DNA of 64,000 nucleotides. Origin: Bacteroidia bacterium (GTDB lineage: Bacteria > Bacteroidota > Bacteroidia > Chitinophagales > Chitinophagaceae). The notes below the pieces were generated by a model that worked only from the letters and a program-made list of their open reading frames with translations, did not search any database and was not told the origin of the DNA. Below, in pieces: positions 35,958 to 45,146 of the stretch (its first letter is position 1; each line of letters begins with the position of its first letter). The stretch is from positions 62,001-126,000 of the forward strand of contig JAUIBA010000001.1 in assembly GCA_030427635.1 (NCBI GenBank), written 5' to 3'. The position numbers and the translations under genes are program-made.

Positions 35958-37022
35958 ATGCGCATTTTAAACGGTTATATTGTTAGTTCAGCTATTTGCG
36001 GATGCCTCATTACATTGGCATGTACTTCTGGTGCCGCTCATAAAAAACAAAATGCCGGCATTCCCGGGGCCGACAGTGGTGATTCGGTTGTTGCTGTGCA
36101 GGACACAGTTGCTCCACCACCACCTCCGCCACCTACATTAGATACTGCCGGTTATCGCCGTTTGCTGCTGCATATGGTGCATGATTCTGCATCTTCCCGC
36201 TGGCCGGTGGCAGAAAAGCAGCTGCCATTACCAGGGGCTCTGTTGCCATTTCACCGTATCATAGCATATTATGGCAACTTCTATTCTACCCGTATGGGTA
36301 TACTGGGTGAGTTGCAGCCTGACTCTATGCTGGCTAAGCTGCAGGGTGAGGTGAAAGCATGGCAGGAGGCTGACACTACAGTAAAAACCATTCCGGCACT
36401 TCATTATATCGTAGTATCAGCGCAGGGACAGCCAGGTAAGGCGGGTATGTACCGCCTGCGTATGCCATTTACACAAATAGAAAAAACACTGGAGCTGGCT
36501 GCAAAAATTGATGCCATTGTGTTTCTGGATATTCAGGTAGGGCAGAGTACCCTGCAGAAAGAAGTACCGGAGCTGGAAAAGTATCTCAGTATGCCCAATG
36601 TGCATCTTGCTGTAGACCCTGAGTTTTCCATGAAAACGGGGAAAGTTCCCGGTAGTGTCATTGGTACTTTCGATGCCGCAGATATTAATTTCACTACACA
36701 GTATCTGGCCAATCTGGTAAAGGAGCATAATCTGCCACCTAAAATACTGGTGATACACAGGTTCACAAAAGGGATGATTACCAACTACAAGGACATTGCA
36801 TTACACCCTGAGGTACAGATAGTGATGGATATGGACGGCTGGGGCTTCCCTGCCAAGAAGGTAAACTCCTACAAACTGGCAGTAGGTAGCGAACCTGTAC
36901 ACTTCACCGGCTTCAAGCTTTTCTACAAAAACGACATAAAAACGCCGCCATGGAAAACGATCATGTCGCCTAAAGATGTACTGAAGCTTTATCCTAAGCC
37001 TATGTACATACAGTATCAGTAA
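35958..37022 (+). CDS. Conserved lipoprotein with proline linker, unknown function
   Basis: 354 residues. Lipoprotein signal with lipobox TLAC (Cys22), a low-complexity linker with seven prolines (about 52-59), then a globular domain that reads like a TIM barrel: FHRIIAYYGNFYSTRMGILGE, PALHYIVVSAQGQPGK, IDAIVFLDIQVG, MPNVHLAVDPEFSMKTG, IGTFDAADINFTTQYLANL, ILVIHRFTKGMITNY, EVQIVMDMDGWG and a C-terminal MYIQYQ. The conserved acidic residues at strand ends (D in LDIQVG, DPEF, DMDGW) suggest an enzyme, perhaps acting on glycans, but this is inference. An AGGGAT lies just before the ATG. Confidence 0.75.
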   Translation: MRILNGYIVSSAICGCLITLACTSGAAHKKQNAGIPGADSGDSVVAVQDTVAPPPPPPPTLDTAGYRRLLLHMVHDSASSRWPVAEKQLPLPGALLPFHRIIAYYGNFYSTRMGILGELQPDSMLAKLQGEVKAWQEADTTVKTIPALHYIVVSAQGQPGKAGMYRLRMPFTQIEKTLELAAKIDAIVFLDIQVGQSTLQKEVPELEKYLSMPNVHLAVDPEFSMKTGKVPGSVIGTFDAADINFTTQYLANLVKEHNLPPKILVIHRFTKGMITNYKDIALHPEVQIVMDMDGWGFPAKKVNSYKLAVGSEPVHFTGFKLFYKNDIKTPPWKTIMSPKDVLKLYPKPMYIQYQ

Positions 37023-37200
37023 CCGCACAGTGTTACCAGTTCTATACGGTACCCGCCGCATGAATCTGTTGGGTTGGATAGTTGTTTTATCGCGAGGCTG
37101 AATTACCATATTTCATAAACAGTACTCTGGCTGCTTTTTATAATTCCGTTTGTGGAATCTGTCATAAGATGCGTCTTGGTGTTATACCAACACACCTTTT

Positions 37201-37836
37201 ATGAAAAAGATGATACAGACTATAGTAGCTCTTATGTACATTACTAACGCCTATGCTATACCCGCTGCTGATAGCCTGCAAGGCAAGCCTATGCCACTAA
37301 TTGCTGCTCGTACCCTCAGTGGTAAGGTTGTGGATACCGGATATTTCAAAGGTCATGTTACCATAGTCAGTTTCATGTATATTGGTTGTCCTCCCTGTAT
37401 GTATGAGATCAGTACGCTTAATGCTATTCATGATGAGTATGCAGCAGATGGGAGCGTACAGGTACTTACGGTAGCCCGTCAGATGCCGGAGCAGATGCAG
37501 CTGTTTAATTCACAAAGGAAATCTGACTTTTCTGTATATCGTAAAGTATTTCATGTAGACTCGATACGGTATGATATACAGCCGGCATGTCCTGTTGCCA
37601 GGAGTAAGATGAAACGCAGCGGCAGTGGCGAAAGTGAAACTATATATCTGACAAGTGAATGCTCCGTCATAGAAGATACCTACGGTGTTACATCATATCC
37701 TACCACATTTTATGTAGATGGTAAGGGCATTATACGCAGAGTTATAAAGGGTGGTCCATCTATGAATAATAGCCCTCTTTTTTATGAGGAGATGAAGCAA
37801 GCGGTAGAGCAGCTGCTTGCTAAGGAACAGCATTGA
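37201..37836 (+). CDS. TlpA/AhpC-type thioredoxin-fold protein
   Basis: 211 residues with a signal peptide (to about NAYA). Thioredoxin fold: GKPMPLIAARTLSGKVVDTGYFKGHVTIVSFMYIGCPPC, with a CPPC active site near residues 65-68, and a cis-proline stretch SYPTTFYVDGKG. Two further cysteines (PACPVA and TSECSV) lie in an insert between them. Expected to reduce or oxidise thiols in the periplasm, for example in cytochrome c maturation or in antioxidant defence. Stands alone; a small inverted repeat TTGGT/ACCAA precedes the ATG. Confidence 0.85.
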   Translation: MKKMIQTIVALMYITNAYAIPAADSLQGKPMPLIAARTLSGKVVDTGYFKGHVTIVSFMYIGCPPCMYEISTLNAIHDEYAADGSVQVLTVARQMPEQMQLFNSQRKSDFSVYRKVFHVDSIRYDIQPACPVARSKMKRSGSGESETIYLTSECSVIEDTYGVTSYPTTFYVDGKGIIRRVIKGGPSMNNSPLFYEEMKQAVEQLLAKEQH

Positions 37837-37973
37837 TTATATAGTACCTACTGCCGTTGTGTGCCGTAAATTGCTTATCGGATGTGCCTGTAGTGGGTAT
37901 GCATAGTAGCTATAGCAGTTGATATTGACTTTGCATTGGGAGGGATTTTAGACACATATAGATGGCTATAGCA

Positions 37974-38546
37974 TTAAAGCATCTGTACTGTTTTTCGGAG
38001 TTCCGGAAGCACCTCTGTCTCAAACCATGGATTCTTTTTATGCCATATCTTATTTCGGGGAGACGGGTGTACCAGTGGCATGTAACGGGGCATATACTTA
38101 CGGAAGTTCCGCACATTTTCAGTAACATTTGCCATGCTTTCCTTGCCCAGGTAACGGTTTTGAGCATACATGCCTATCAGTATTGTAAGCTGTATGTGCG
38201 GCATAGCTGTAAGGAGTTTTTCATGCCACAATGGTGCACATTCCGGCCTGGGTGGCAAATCGCCCGAAGTACCTTTTCCCGGGTAGCAGAAACCCATTGG
38301 CACCAGCGCAAATAGACTGCTGTCATAAAACTGGTCGGACGATACCCCCAGCCACCTGCGTAGCTCATTACCACTCTGGTCCTGCCAGGGTATACCTGAT
38401 TGATGCACTTTTGCTCCCGGTGCCTGACCTATAATGAGAATGCGTGCCTGAGGCGAAGCCTGCAGTACCGGCCGGGGTGTATGTGGCAGATGTGCCTGGC
38501 ATACAATGCAGGCAGCAATATCCTGTAAAAGCCTGTTCATTAGCAT
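37974..38546 (-). CDS. Uracil-DNA glycosylase family protein with putative Fe-S cysteines
   Basis: 190 residues (ATG at 38546; ATG 38540 also possible). UDG-superfamily motifs IIGQAPGAKVHQSGIPW (motif 1) and HPSPRN (motif 2) are present. Four cysteines have the spacing of the [4Fe-4S] family-4/5 enzymes: C13 and C16 (CIVC), then C87 and C103 sixteen residues apart (GFCYPGKG and PECAPLW). It should remove uracil from DNA in base-excision repair. Lies 55 bases downstream of hutI on the same strand and convergent with the thioredoxin-like gene. Confidence 0.88.
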   Translation of the reverse strand: MLMNRLLQDIAACIVCQAHLPHTPRPVLQASPQARILIIGQAPGAKVHQSGIPWQDQSGNELRRWLGVSSDQFYDSSLFALVPMGFCYPGKGTSGDLPPRPECAPLWHEKLLTAMPHIQLTILIGMYAQNRYLGKESMANVTENVRNFRKYMPRYMPLVHPSPRNKIWHKKNPWFETEVLPELRKTVQML

Positions 38547-38600
38547 GAATTTACAGTAGCTTTTCCAATTTTCAGGTTGTAATCTGAAAATGAATGTGCA

Positions 38601-39830
38601 TCAGCATATGAGCCTGTGCACCGGCATATTGCCATAGTCATATGGTATGTACGCCAGCGATGGGATTTTTTCAGTGATGATGATATTACCCAGCTTGCCA
38701 TGTTTTATAGTACCCATTTTATCTTCCAGTTCCATAGCCGCCGCACCGTTGATTGTTACTGCATTTATGGCTTCTTCCGGTGTCATTTTCAGTTGCGTAC
38801 AGGCTATACTCAGTAGCAGTGGTACATTGCCCGATGGGCACGACCCAGGATTGTAGTCTGTAGCAAGGCATACAGGTAGTCCTGCGTCTATTATTCGGCG
38901 GGCAGGCTGGTAAGTGATGCCCAGAAAGAAGGCTGCACCGGGTAGTAGCACCGGCATTGTCTGGCTGCCTTTCAGTGCTTCTATTTCAGCATCACCCACA
39001 CATTCCAGATGGTCTACACTCAGGGCATTGTGCTTTACTCCTGTCTGCACACCTCCGGAGTGGTGCAGCTGATTGGCATGTATTTTGGGTTTCATACCAT
39101 ATTTCCAGCCGGCTTCCAGTAGTCGTTCCGTTTCCGGTATGCCAAAGAAACCCTGTTCGCAGAATACATCCATATAGTCAGCCAGCCCTTCGGCTGCTAC
39201 TACTGGCAGCATCTTGTTTATTATAAGGTCTACATATGCCTCCTTATTGTCTCTGTATGCGCGGGGGTAGGCGTGTGCTGCCAGGAATGATGCTTTTACA
39301 GGTATGTTTACCGCCTCCCGTAACTTACGGATGACCCGTAACATTTTCAGCTCACCTTCCAGTGTAAGACCATATCCGCTCTTTATTTCTATAGCGCCGG
39401 TACCCTGGCTCATTACTTTATGTAATCGTTGCAGGCTTTGTTCGTAAAGCAGCCCTTCGTCCATTGCATTAAGTTTGTCGGCCGAGTTGAGGATACCTCC
39501 GCCACGCCGGGCTATTTCCTCATAGCTTACTCCTTTTATCCTGTCTACAAACTCTCCATCGCGCGGGGCGGCAAAAACAAGATGTGTATGGCTGTCGCAC
39601 CATGCCGGTAGTACCATTCTGCCGGTAGCATCTATTGTTTCATCGGCTGTCATTTCCGGCATACTTTTCATGGAGCCATAACTGTGAATGATACCATTGT
39701 CTATGACAAGCCAGGCGTCATTTACCGTCGGGATGGACGACATTGCGGTACCGGCTACCCGGCGTATGGGTGTTGTGTCTGCTGCTTCTGTCTGGCACAG
39801 AGCTGCAATATTGGTAATAAGTATGCGCAT
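38601..39830 (-). CDS. hutI: Imidazolonepropionase
   Basis: 409 residues, amidohydrolase fold. Metal-binding HTHLVF (after LPAWCDS), SGYGLTLEGELKMLR, HANQLHHSGGV, the DHLE strand and LATDYNPGSCPSGN mark HutI, which converts 4-imidazolone-5-propanoate to N-formimino-L-glutamate, the substrate of the ftcD product. It begins 17 bases after the SprE-like gene, so it is probably read from that gene's promoter, a curious pairing with no shared pathway. Confidence 0.96.
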   Translation of the reverse strand: MRILITNIAALCQTEAADTTPIRRVAGTAMSSIPTVNDAWLVIDNGIIHSYGSMKSMPEMTADETIDATGRMVLPAWCDSHTHLVFAAPRDGEFVDRIKGVSYEEIARRGGGILNSADKLNAMDEGLLYEQSLQRLHKVMSQGTGAIEIKSGYGLTLEGELKMLRVIRKLREAVNIPVKASFLAAHAYPRAYRDNKEAYVDLIINKMLPVVAAEGLADYMDVFCEQGFFGIPETERLLEAGWKYGMKPKIHANQLHHSGGVQTGVKHNALSVDHLECVGDAEIEALKGSQTMPVLLPGAAFFLGITYQPARRIIDAGLPVCLATDYNPGSCPSGNVPLLLSIACTQLKMTPEEAINAVTINGAAAMELEDKMGTIKHGKLGNIIITEKIPSLAYIPYDYGNMPVHRLIC

Positions 39831-39847
39831 GTATAATTTATTTGTTG

Positions 39848-42800
39848 TTACCTGTTGTAGGCAACATTATAAAATGCCCGGTATCCGTCGGCCGACTTGT
39901 CAGCAAACATTTTCTTATAGTTGCGGGCAGATATGAGCAGGATATTCACTTCGGTATTGTCGTATTCATCCAGTACTGCCGATGCCGACAGGTCTGCCAT
40001 ATATGCTTTTGCTGCCGCTGCATTTTCAAAGCCGCCTACTATCATCACCGCTTCTTTCATTTTGTAAAAGTCCAGTAGTAATGTGAGTGATGCAGCTGCG
40101 TATTTTGCCGAATCGAACTTACGTATATCCTGTTTGAGCGGGGCTGTGCGGGAGTCAAGGCCCGGTAGCACAATGATACAATAGTGAGGGCTGTCTGCCT
40201 GATAAGAGTAGGCGAGTGGTGCATCGGAGATAGCAGGTGCATCTTCTGGTTTACTATCGGCAGGTGCAGTCGTACCGGCAGTTGCAGTACTGGCTGCCGG
40301 CTTGTGCACACGGGGTACATAATCTTCCCTGTACCATGATGGCTTACCGCCATTACGCACTTCAGAAATGTATTTTTTTACAGACTTACCCCAGTCGGTA
40401 AGAGAATCATTGGGATTTGACTTCAGGAATAGTGTTATTATAGAATCAGCCATGTCGTAGTTGCCTGATCCGGCCCATGCCATGGCTTCCACTACCTGAA
40501 ACCGTTTCTGATACAGGGCATTATTGTATTTTTTTCTGGCATCTTCAGCACTGAGGCGGGCCTCTGTGTACTGATGTTTCATGAGCAGGTCATAAGTTTT
40601 ATCAAACTGCGCAGCCACTTCTTTTGTATTTACATCAGCACCTTTTGCCTCACTTTTTGCAGGACGCAGCAGGTGTGCATATTGAGAGTTGGGAAACTTG
40701 CTGAGGAGCTCATTGCTATAGGTTTGTGCCACATCCAGCTTGCCTTGCTTTACAGCTATCTGATAGCGAAGAAACAGTTCTTCTTCTTTCTGGCTATGTG
40801 CAGGGTAGCGGGCTACAAGTGTATCCAGCGTATGCAGCGCACTTTCATAGTCATCAAGCTGTTTTATATATGCTTTTGCCAGCAGTATATATGCTTTTTG
40901 CTGAATCCTTTTTGATAAATCCTGCTGCTCTTTTGTGTTAGGTATTTTGGACAGTAATGCTGCTTCTGTAGGTAGTCCGTTTTCGGTGCGGGCTATAGCT
41001 CCGTCTTCCTCCTCCCCGTCATCAGCACTGCTGCCACCGCCTGTAGTCGTATTACCTGCCGTAAGCGGTGCTGCAGATGCTCTGCGCCAGTTATCAGTAA
41101 GCTGCCTGTTGCCCCATTTACGTTTAAAGTCAGAACTTCCCTGTGTAATCAGGGTAGGGTTAGAAAAGTACCAGTTGCTTGTGCTGCCGGTACCACTACC
41201 ACTTCCGCTTACCGCCTCGGCGGCCACTGCCGATGCCCCGGCTGTCTCTGCCGCTGCTATACTGTCTCTTATCTTTTTTTCCTGTTCCCTGAGGTACCTG
41301 CGGGCTATCTGGCTCTGCTCTCTCTTACTGAGGCTTGCCAGATGCAGCATGGAATCAATTTCGCGTATGGTATTTACTGGTCCTGCTATTTCTGCCAGTC
41401 CGGCGCTACGCTGTGCTATAGAGGCCAGGCCCTTATCTTTTACCCCGGTTCCGTATTTGGCAGCACTGTCATAAGCGGCTTTGGCATCGGTATATTGTGC
41501 CTGGGTATAAAAAACCTCTCCCATAGCGGCAAAGGATAGCGCTTTCTGCTTTCTGGTAGCCTTTGGCGTACGTGTGCTTTTCTTAAAGTAAGATATTGCA
41601 TCCCCATTATCGCCTGCTTTTGCCGATAGCTGTCCCAGTACATAGTATACCTGGTCATAATAGGTGGTGTACTTGCCATCTTTAAGCATACGTTTCAGGG
41701 GCAGGGTAGCAGCGGCCACATTTTCGCCATTCCTCAGTTTGTTAGACGCTATGTACTTCCGGGCATAGAAGTCCATTTCTATTTTGGGGAAATAACCCAG
41801 TACTATTTCAAAGCTGCTGGCAGCCTCATCATAGCTACCCATATTAGCCAGTAATTGTCCGTTTAGGAACGCGATACGTACTTTAAGCCATGAAGGAAGA
41901 TAACTATCGTCCTGCGCTATCGTCAGCTGTTTGGATGCCTCCTCATAGTTTGCCACTTTCAGGTAGGCAAATGCTTTTTCTACTGCCAGTCTGCCGGTCA
42001 GATTTTCAGGAAGGTCTTTTTCAAACTCCAGCAATGACAGTATTGACTCTGCATTTTCTACCTGTCCGGCAGTGGCATAGGTACGGGACAGCCATAGTAT
42101 CGCATCATTATGCACTGACTTATGTTGCCAGAATGCCAGCTTTGATTTTTTCTTTTTATCTACAATAGACGGAGCCGGTTTTGAACGGCTGTAGTGGGAG
42201 CTTCCTTTCTTTTTACCTGCTTTCTGGTCGTTTGCTATTATATATCTGAAAGAAATGGCAGCATTTTCATAATTGCCCTTGTAGTAGTAAGCTCTGCCCA
42301 GAAGCAGGTACATATCGTTTCCCCATTTTATTCTTGGGTCATGTATCTGTATCCCAACGGATACTTTATGTACAATACTATCCATATCTGCTGCCAGCAG
42401 AGAGGAGTCTTTATTGGGGTCAAAGGGGAACAGGTCTATAGGGGCGTCATACTTATCCCTGTTAGCCCGTCGCATATTCATTTCCGCCTCTTCCATTTTC
42501 CGGTTGGCGTTATAGTAGTAGTTATAGTGCGTGAAAGAGTTCTGGAAGAACCGCCGTTTAGGCCCCCACGGCTTTTTCAGCATAGATGTGTTAGACCATT
42601 CCTCGCGCTTTTGCTTCAGTTTCAGCTCCAGGGCCAGTTTCACATCCTGCTGCTTCTTCTTTTCCTTAGCCTTAGCCATTTTAGCTTTCTGGTCGCGCTT
42701 TTTCGCCAGGCTGTCTGTTTTTGCTTTTCTTGCTGCGGCAATGCTGTCCGTTTTCCGGGCCCTTGCTACCTTGGCACTATCCAGCTTTTTGGTACGTACG

Positions 42801-43498
42801 AGCTTCACACTGTCCAGAACATTTTTTCGTATTGCAGCTATGCTATCCCTGTAGTCTTTCTGAACGGCTTTTATACTATCCAGCCTATGCCGTCTCACAA
42901 GGGTTACACTGTCAGAGTAACGTTTGCTTGACTTGTACTTTTTTACTTTAGCCAGACTGTCATTACGGTGTTTCTGTACACTTCGTATACTATCTATACG
43001 CTCTTTGCGCATGGCAGTGACACTGTCTGTTATGTGTTGTCTTGCATCTTTTATAGAGTCCAGCCGTGCCGTTCGCTCATCTTTCAGTGCCTGTAGCTTT
43101 TTGTTTCTGGTTTTGGCCAGGCTGTCTTTATATTTTTTACTTTCCTTATATTTCCTTACTGATGCTATGCTGTCACTCTTCTTTTTTCTTACTGCGGCTA
43201 TACTGTCTGTAGCATGTTTGCGCGCCAGCTTTATACTGTCATAGCGCTCTTTTCTGGCAGCCGCAGCGCTGTCCATGGCATGTTGCCGCGCATCTCTTGC
43301 ACTGTCCTGCGATTTTTTTCTTGCTTTTGCCAGCGCTTCCCGTTGCGCGGATCTTGCTTTAGCTATACTGTCGGTGCGGGCTTTAGCACTTTTCTGGGCG
43401 CTGGTATTTTTCTTTCCGGCAGACTGTGCCCACACGCTCCCGGGTATAGATAGCGTGCAAAAAAATAATATTATATATGATATTATTTTTATTCTCAA
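39848..43498 (-). CDS. SprE/PorW-like TPR protein with hendecad-repeat stalk
   Basis: 1216 residues. Signal peptide to about VWAQS with no lipobox at the cleavage site. Residues 43-269 are an 11-residue repeat (DSI-x3-RK-x3), very rich in Lys and Arg. Then comes the SprE/PorW-like body: WGPKRRFFQNSFTHYNYYYNANRKM (about 311-335), DMDSIVHKVSVGIQIHDPRIKW, several TPR-like pairs (about 400-700 and 850-1010), a Ser/Gly/Thr-rich linker (about 770-830), and a C-terminal YCIIVLPG domain ending GYRAFYNVAYNR. SprE and PorW are T9SS components, so this is probably one, although known ones are lipoproteins and lack the stalk. Start is a TTG at 43498: the signal begins there and there is no in-frame ATG upstream. 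Confidence 0.75.
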   Translation of the reverse strand: MRIKIISYIILFFCTLSIPGSVWAQSAGKKNTSAQKSAKARTDSIAKARSAQREALAKARKKSQDSARDARQHAMDSAAAARKERYDSIKLARKHATDSIAAVRKKKSDSIASVRKYKESKKYKDSLAKTRNKKLQALKDERTARLDSIKDARQHITDSVTAMRKERIDSIRSVQKHRNDSLAKVKKYKSSKRYSDSVTLVRRHRLDSIKAVQKDYRDSIAAIRKNVLDSVKLVRTKKLDSAKVARARKTDSIAAARKAKTDSLAKKRDQKAKMAKAKEKKKQQDVKLALELKLKQKREEWSNTSMLKKPWGPKRRFFQNSFTHYNYYYNANRKMEEAEMNMRRANRDKYDAPIDLFPFDPNKDSSLLAADMDSIVHKVSVGIQIHDPRIKWGNDMYLLLGRAYYYKGNYENAAISFRYIIANDQKAGKKKGSSHYSRSKPAPSIVDKKKKSKLAFWQHKSVHNDAILWLSRTYATAGQVENAESILSLLEFEKDLPENLTGRLAVEKAFAYLKVANYEEASKQLTIAQDDSYLPSWLKVRIAFLNGQLLANMGSYDEAASSFEIVLGYFPKIEMDFYARKYIASNKLRNGENVAAATLPLKRMLKDGKYTTYYDQVYYVLGQLSAKAGDNGDAISYFKKSTRTPKATRKQKALSFAAMGEVFYTQAQYTDAKAAYDSAAKYGTGVKDKGLASIAQRSAGLAEIAGPVNTIREIDSMLHLASLSKREQSQIARRYLREQEKKIRDSIAAAETAGASAVAAEAVSGSGSGTGSTSNWYFSNPTLITQGSSDFKRKWGNRQLTDNWRRASAAPLTAGNTTTGGGSSADDGEEEDGAIARTENGLPTEAALLSKIPNTKEQQDLSKRIQQKAYILLAKAYIKQLDDYESALHTLDTLVARYPAHSQKEEELFLRYQIAVKQGKLDVAQTYSNELLSKFPNSQYAHLLRPAKSEAKGADVNTKEVAAQFDKTYDLLMKHQYTEARLSAEDARKKYNNALYQKRFQVVEAMAWAGSGNYDMADSIITLFLKSNPNDSLTDWGKSVKKYISEVRNGGKPSWYREDYVPRVHKPAASTATAGTTAPADSKPEDAPAISDAPLAYSYQADSPHYCIIVLPGLDSRTAPLKQDIRKFDSAKYAAASLTLLLDFYKMKEAVMIVGGFENAAAAKAYMADLSASAVLDEYDNTEVNILLISARNYKKMFADKSADGYRAFYNVAYNR
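42692..43372 (-). repeat. 33-bp-period coding repeat (hendecad stalk)
   Basis: Eighteen DS dipeptides occur at residues 43 to 262. Of the 17 intervals, 13 are exactly 11 residues, two are 22 (one degenerate unit each) and two are 16. Both 16s carry a similar 5-residue insert next to YKES/YKSS. Eleven-residue periodicity fits a right-handed coiled coil or a long single helix. Confidence 0.85.
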
Positions 43499-43590
43499 TT
43501 CGTGATGCTCGTTGCCTGATATAAAACGAAAAACAAGTGAATAAATTATGTGGGGGAAACCCTAATAATGTAGCACTATGCAGGCAGTTC

Positions 43591-43620
43591 CAAAAGTAGG
43601 CAAAAAACGATGGCGCACAA
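43591..43620 (-). promoter_or_regulatory. Promoter of the SprE-like gene and hutI
   Basis: Minus strand TTG (43618-43620), 19-base spacer, TACTTTTG (43591-43598). Leader of about 88 bases before the TTG start at 43498. Confidence 0.65.
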
Positions 43621-43714
43621 TATCAGAATAATGATAAATTAACAATGTGTAATTTTTTGAAAAGTCGGGTAATTGCTAACTTCGGCTCGGGATAATATTT
43701 GCATTTCCTGTATT

Positions 43715-43927
43715 ATGAGTGAGCGTAAGGGTAATATCAGTGCTGCACGTTATGCAGGGTTGGCTACACAGTGGTTTGTGATGTTGCTCATTGCCGTATG
43801 GATAGGGTATAAGGCCGATAGTATGCTGGGATGGAGCGTTCCTTTGTTTTTAATATTATTACCGCTAATTTCACTGGCTTTTTCGCTCTGGCGATTAGTG
43901 AAAGAATTAAACAGACAGCATAAATGA
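43715..43927 (+). CDS. AtpZ/AtpI-family small membrane protein
   Basis: 70 residues from ATG 43715; the frame runs further up, but the family N-terminus (AARYAGLATQWFVMLLIAVWIGYKAD) fits this start. Two transmembrane helices joined by DSMLGWSVPLFL. The family is linked to F1Fo-ATP synthase assembly or Mg2+ supply. The next gene overlaps it by four bases (ATGA). Confidence 0.82.
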   Translation: MSERKGNISAARYAGLATQWFVMLLIAVWIGYKADSMLGWSVPLFLILLPLISLAFSLWRLVKELNRQHK

Positions 43928-44319
43928 AACGCAGATTTGTATTGATACAACTGGTGATATTTGCAGTGCTTACAGGCCTGTTTTTGGGCCTGCATGCTAT
44001 GCAACCGGCATTTGATACGCTGGCGTTACATACTGCCAATACATTGATGCTGGTGCTTTCTATAAGTGCGCACAAACTTGTAAACAGAAAAATAGCGGGA
44101 AGACCACAGGCTTTTGTGCAGGGGGTATATAGTGCGTCATTGCTCCGGCTCATGGTGTGCATGGTGGCCATGCTGGCTTATGTGATGCTAAATCGCCATA
44201 ACATTCACAAGCCTACTGTTTTCGTTTTATTTGGTGTATATGCAGTTTATTCTGCTGCAGAAACAATTTTGTTGTCAAAAACAGCCAGAACCTCCCGATC
44301 AGCAGATGCAGCATCCTGA
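43924..44319 (+). CDS. Four-helix membrane protein paired with AtpZ-like gene
   Basis: 131 residues, about four transmembrane helices (LIQLVIFAVLTGLFLGLHA, TANTLMLVLSISAHKLV, SLLRLMVCMVAMLAYVML, TVFVLFGVYAVYSAAETILL). Its ATG overlaps the stop of the AtpZ-like gene, so the two are translationally coupled. In many Bacteroidota a protein of this sort lies between the AtpI/AtpZ gene and atpB, but here no atpB follows and the next gene is an SprT-like protease. Confidence 0.65.
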   Translation: MKRRFVLIQLVIFAVLTGLFLGLHAMQPAFDTLALHTANTLMLVLSISAHKLVNRKIAGRPQAFVQGVYSASLLRLMVCMVAMLAYVMLNRHNIHKPTVFVLFGVYAVYSAAETILLSKTARTSRSADAAS

Positions 44320-44349
44320 ATGTCATAGAGAAAAGTATATCCCTGTAAA

Positions 44350-44997
44350 ATGAAAAAGCACGAGAAGGCGTTCGGTTTTCTGGATCAGTTTCTACCTGAG
44401 GGCAGTTACAGTCAGGTAGCTCCGTTTTTTCAGTCGCATGCTATACACCTTACACTTACCAATGAACGGAAAAGTGTTCTGGGCGATTATCGTCACCCGG
44501 TTAAAGACATTCCTTATCATAGAATAAGTATAAATGCTAACCTTAATAAGTATAGCTTTCTGATAACGTTGCTACACGAGCTGGCACATCTCTTTACCTA
44601 TGTATATTTCGGTCATAAAGCTTCCCCACATGGCAATGAGTGGAAAACTCAGTTTCGTCATATACTTATCCCTTTTCTTGGCAAGCGTTTTTTTCCGCCA
44701 GATGTAGAACGTGCATTATACTCATATCTGCATAACCCGGCAGCAAGTACATGCACCGATGCCGAGCTGTTTAAAGCGCTATACCGGTACGATGAGCACA
44801 AACCCGGATATAAGCTGGTAGATGATGTGGGGGTTAATCAGTTTTTTGAAACAGAAGATGGAGAAATTTTTCAGAAACTGGAGAAGCTACGTACCCGTAT
44901 TAAATGCAGGAGCCTCAGGTCGGGTAAGTTATATCTGTTTCAAAGTATAGTAGAGGTGCGACATATTCGTCGAAGACCAGAGTTTGCAAACATGTAG
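44350..44997 (+). CDS. SprT-like zinc metallopeptidase domain protein
   Basis: 215 residues. HELAH zinc site (H76, E77, H80) with a likely third ligand H94 in SPHGNEWK, the arrangement of SprT-like domains. No C-terminal zinc ribbon; instead a basic tail (TRIKCRSLRSGKLYLFQ). In eukaryotes the relative SPRTN cleaves DNA-protein crosslinks; the bacterial role is unclear. It sits before a SWIM/SNF2 helicase gene, which would fit a DNA-linked role. Translation may be coupled to the upstream gene (30-base gap). Confidence 0.85.
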   Translation: MKKHEKAFGFLDQFLPEGSYSQVAPFFQSHAIHLTLTNERKSVLGDYRHPVKDIPYHRISINANLNKYSFLITLLHELAHLFTYVYFGHKASPHGNEWKTQFRHILIPFLGKRFFPPDVERALYSYLHNPAASTCTDAELFKALYRYDEHKPGYKLVDDVGVNQFFETEDGEIFQKLEKLRTRIKCRSLRSGKLYLFQSIVEVRHIRRRPEFANM

Positions 44998-45105
44998 CAG
45001 TAGCTGAGCGTTTTTTATTTAACACAAAAACTTCAGGTAAGTCTGTCTTTAGTTACCTTAACATAGATTTTGCCCTTTTAAATTTTCTGCTCTTCAAATT
45101 TACGC

Positions 45106-45113
45106 TACATTTG
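45106..45113 (+). promoter_or_regulatory. TAnnTTTG -7 element of the SNF2 helicase gene
   Basis: TACATTTG, giving a leader of about 30 bases before ATG 45147. No clear -33 box. Confidence 0.45.
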
Positions 45114-45146
45114 TTGCTTGCTTTTTTTTGAATCTGCAGCCATATA

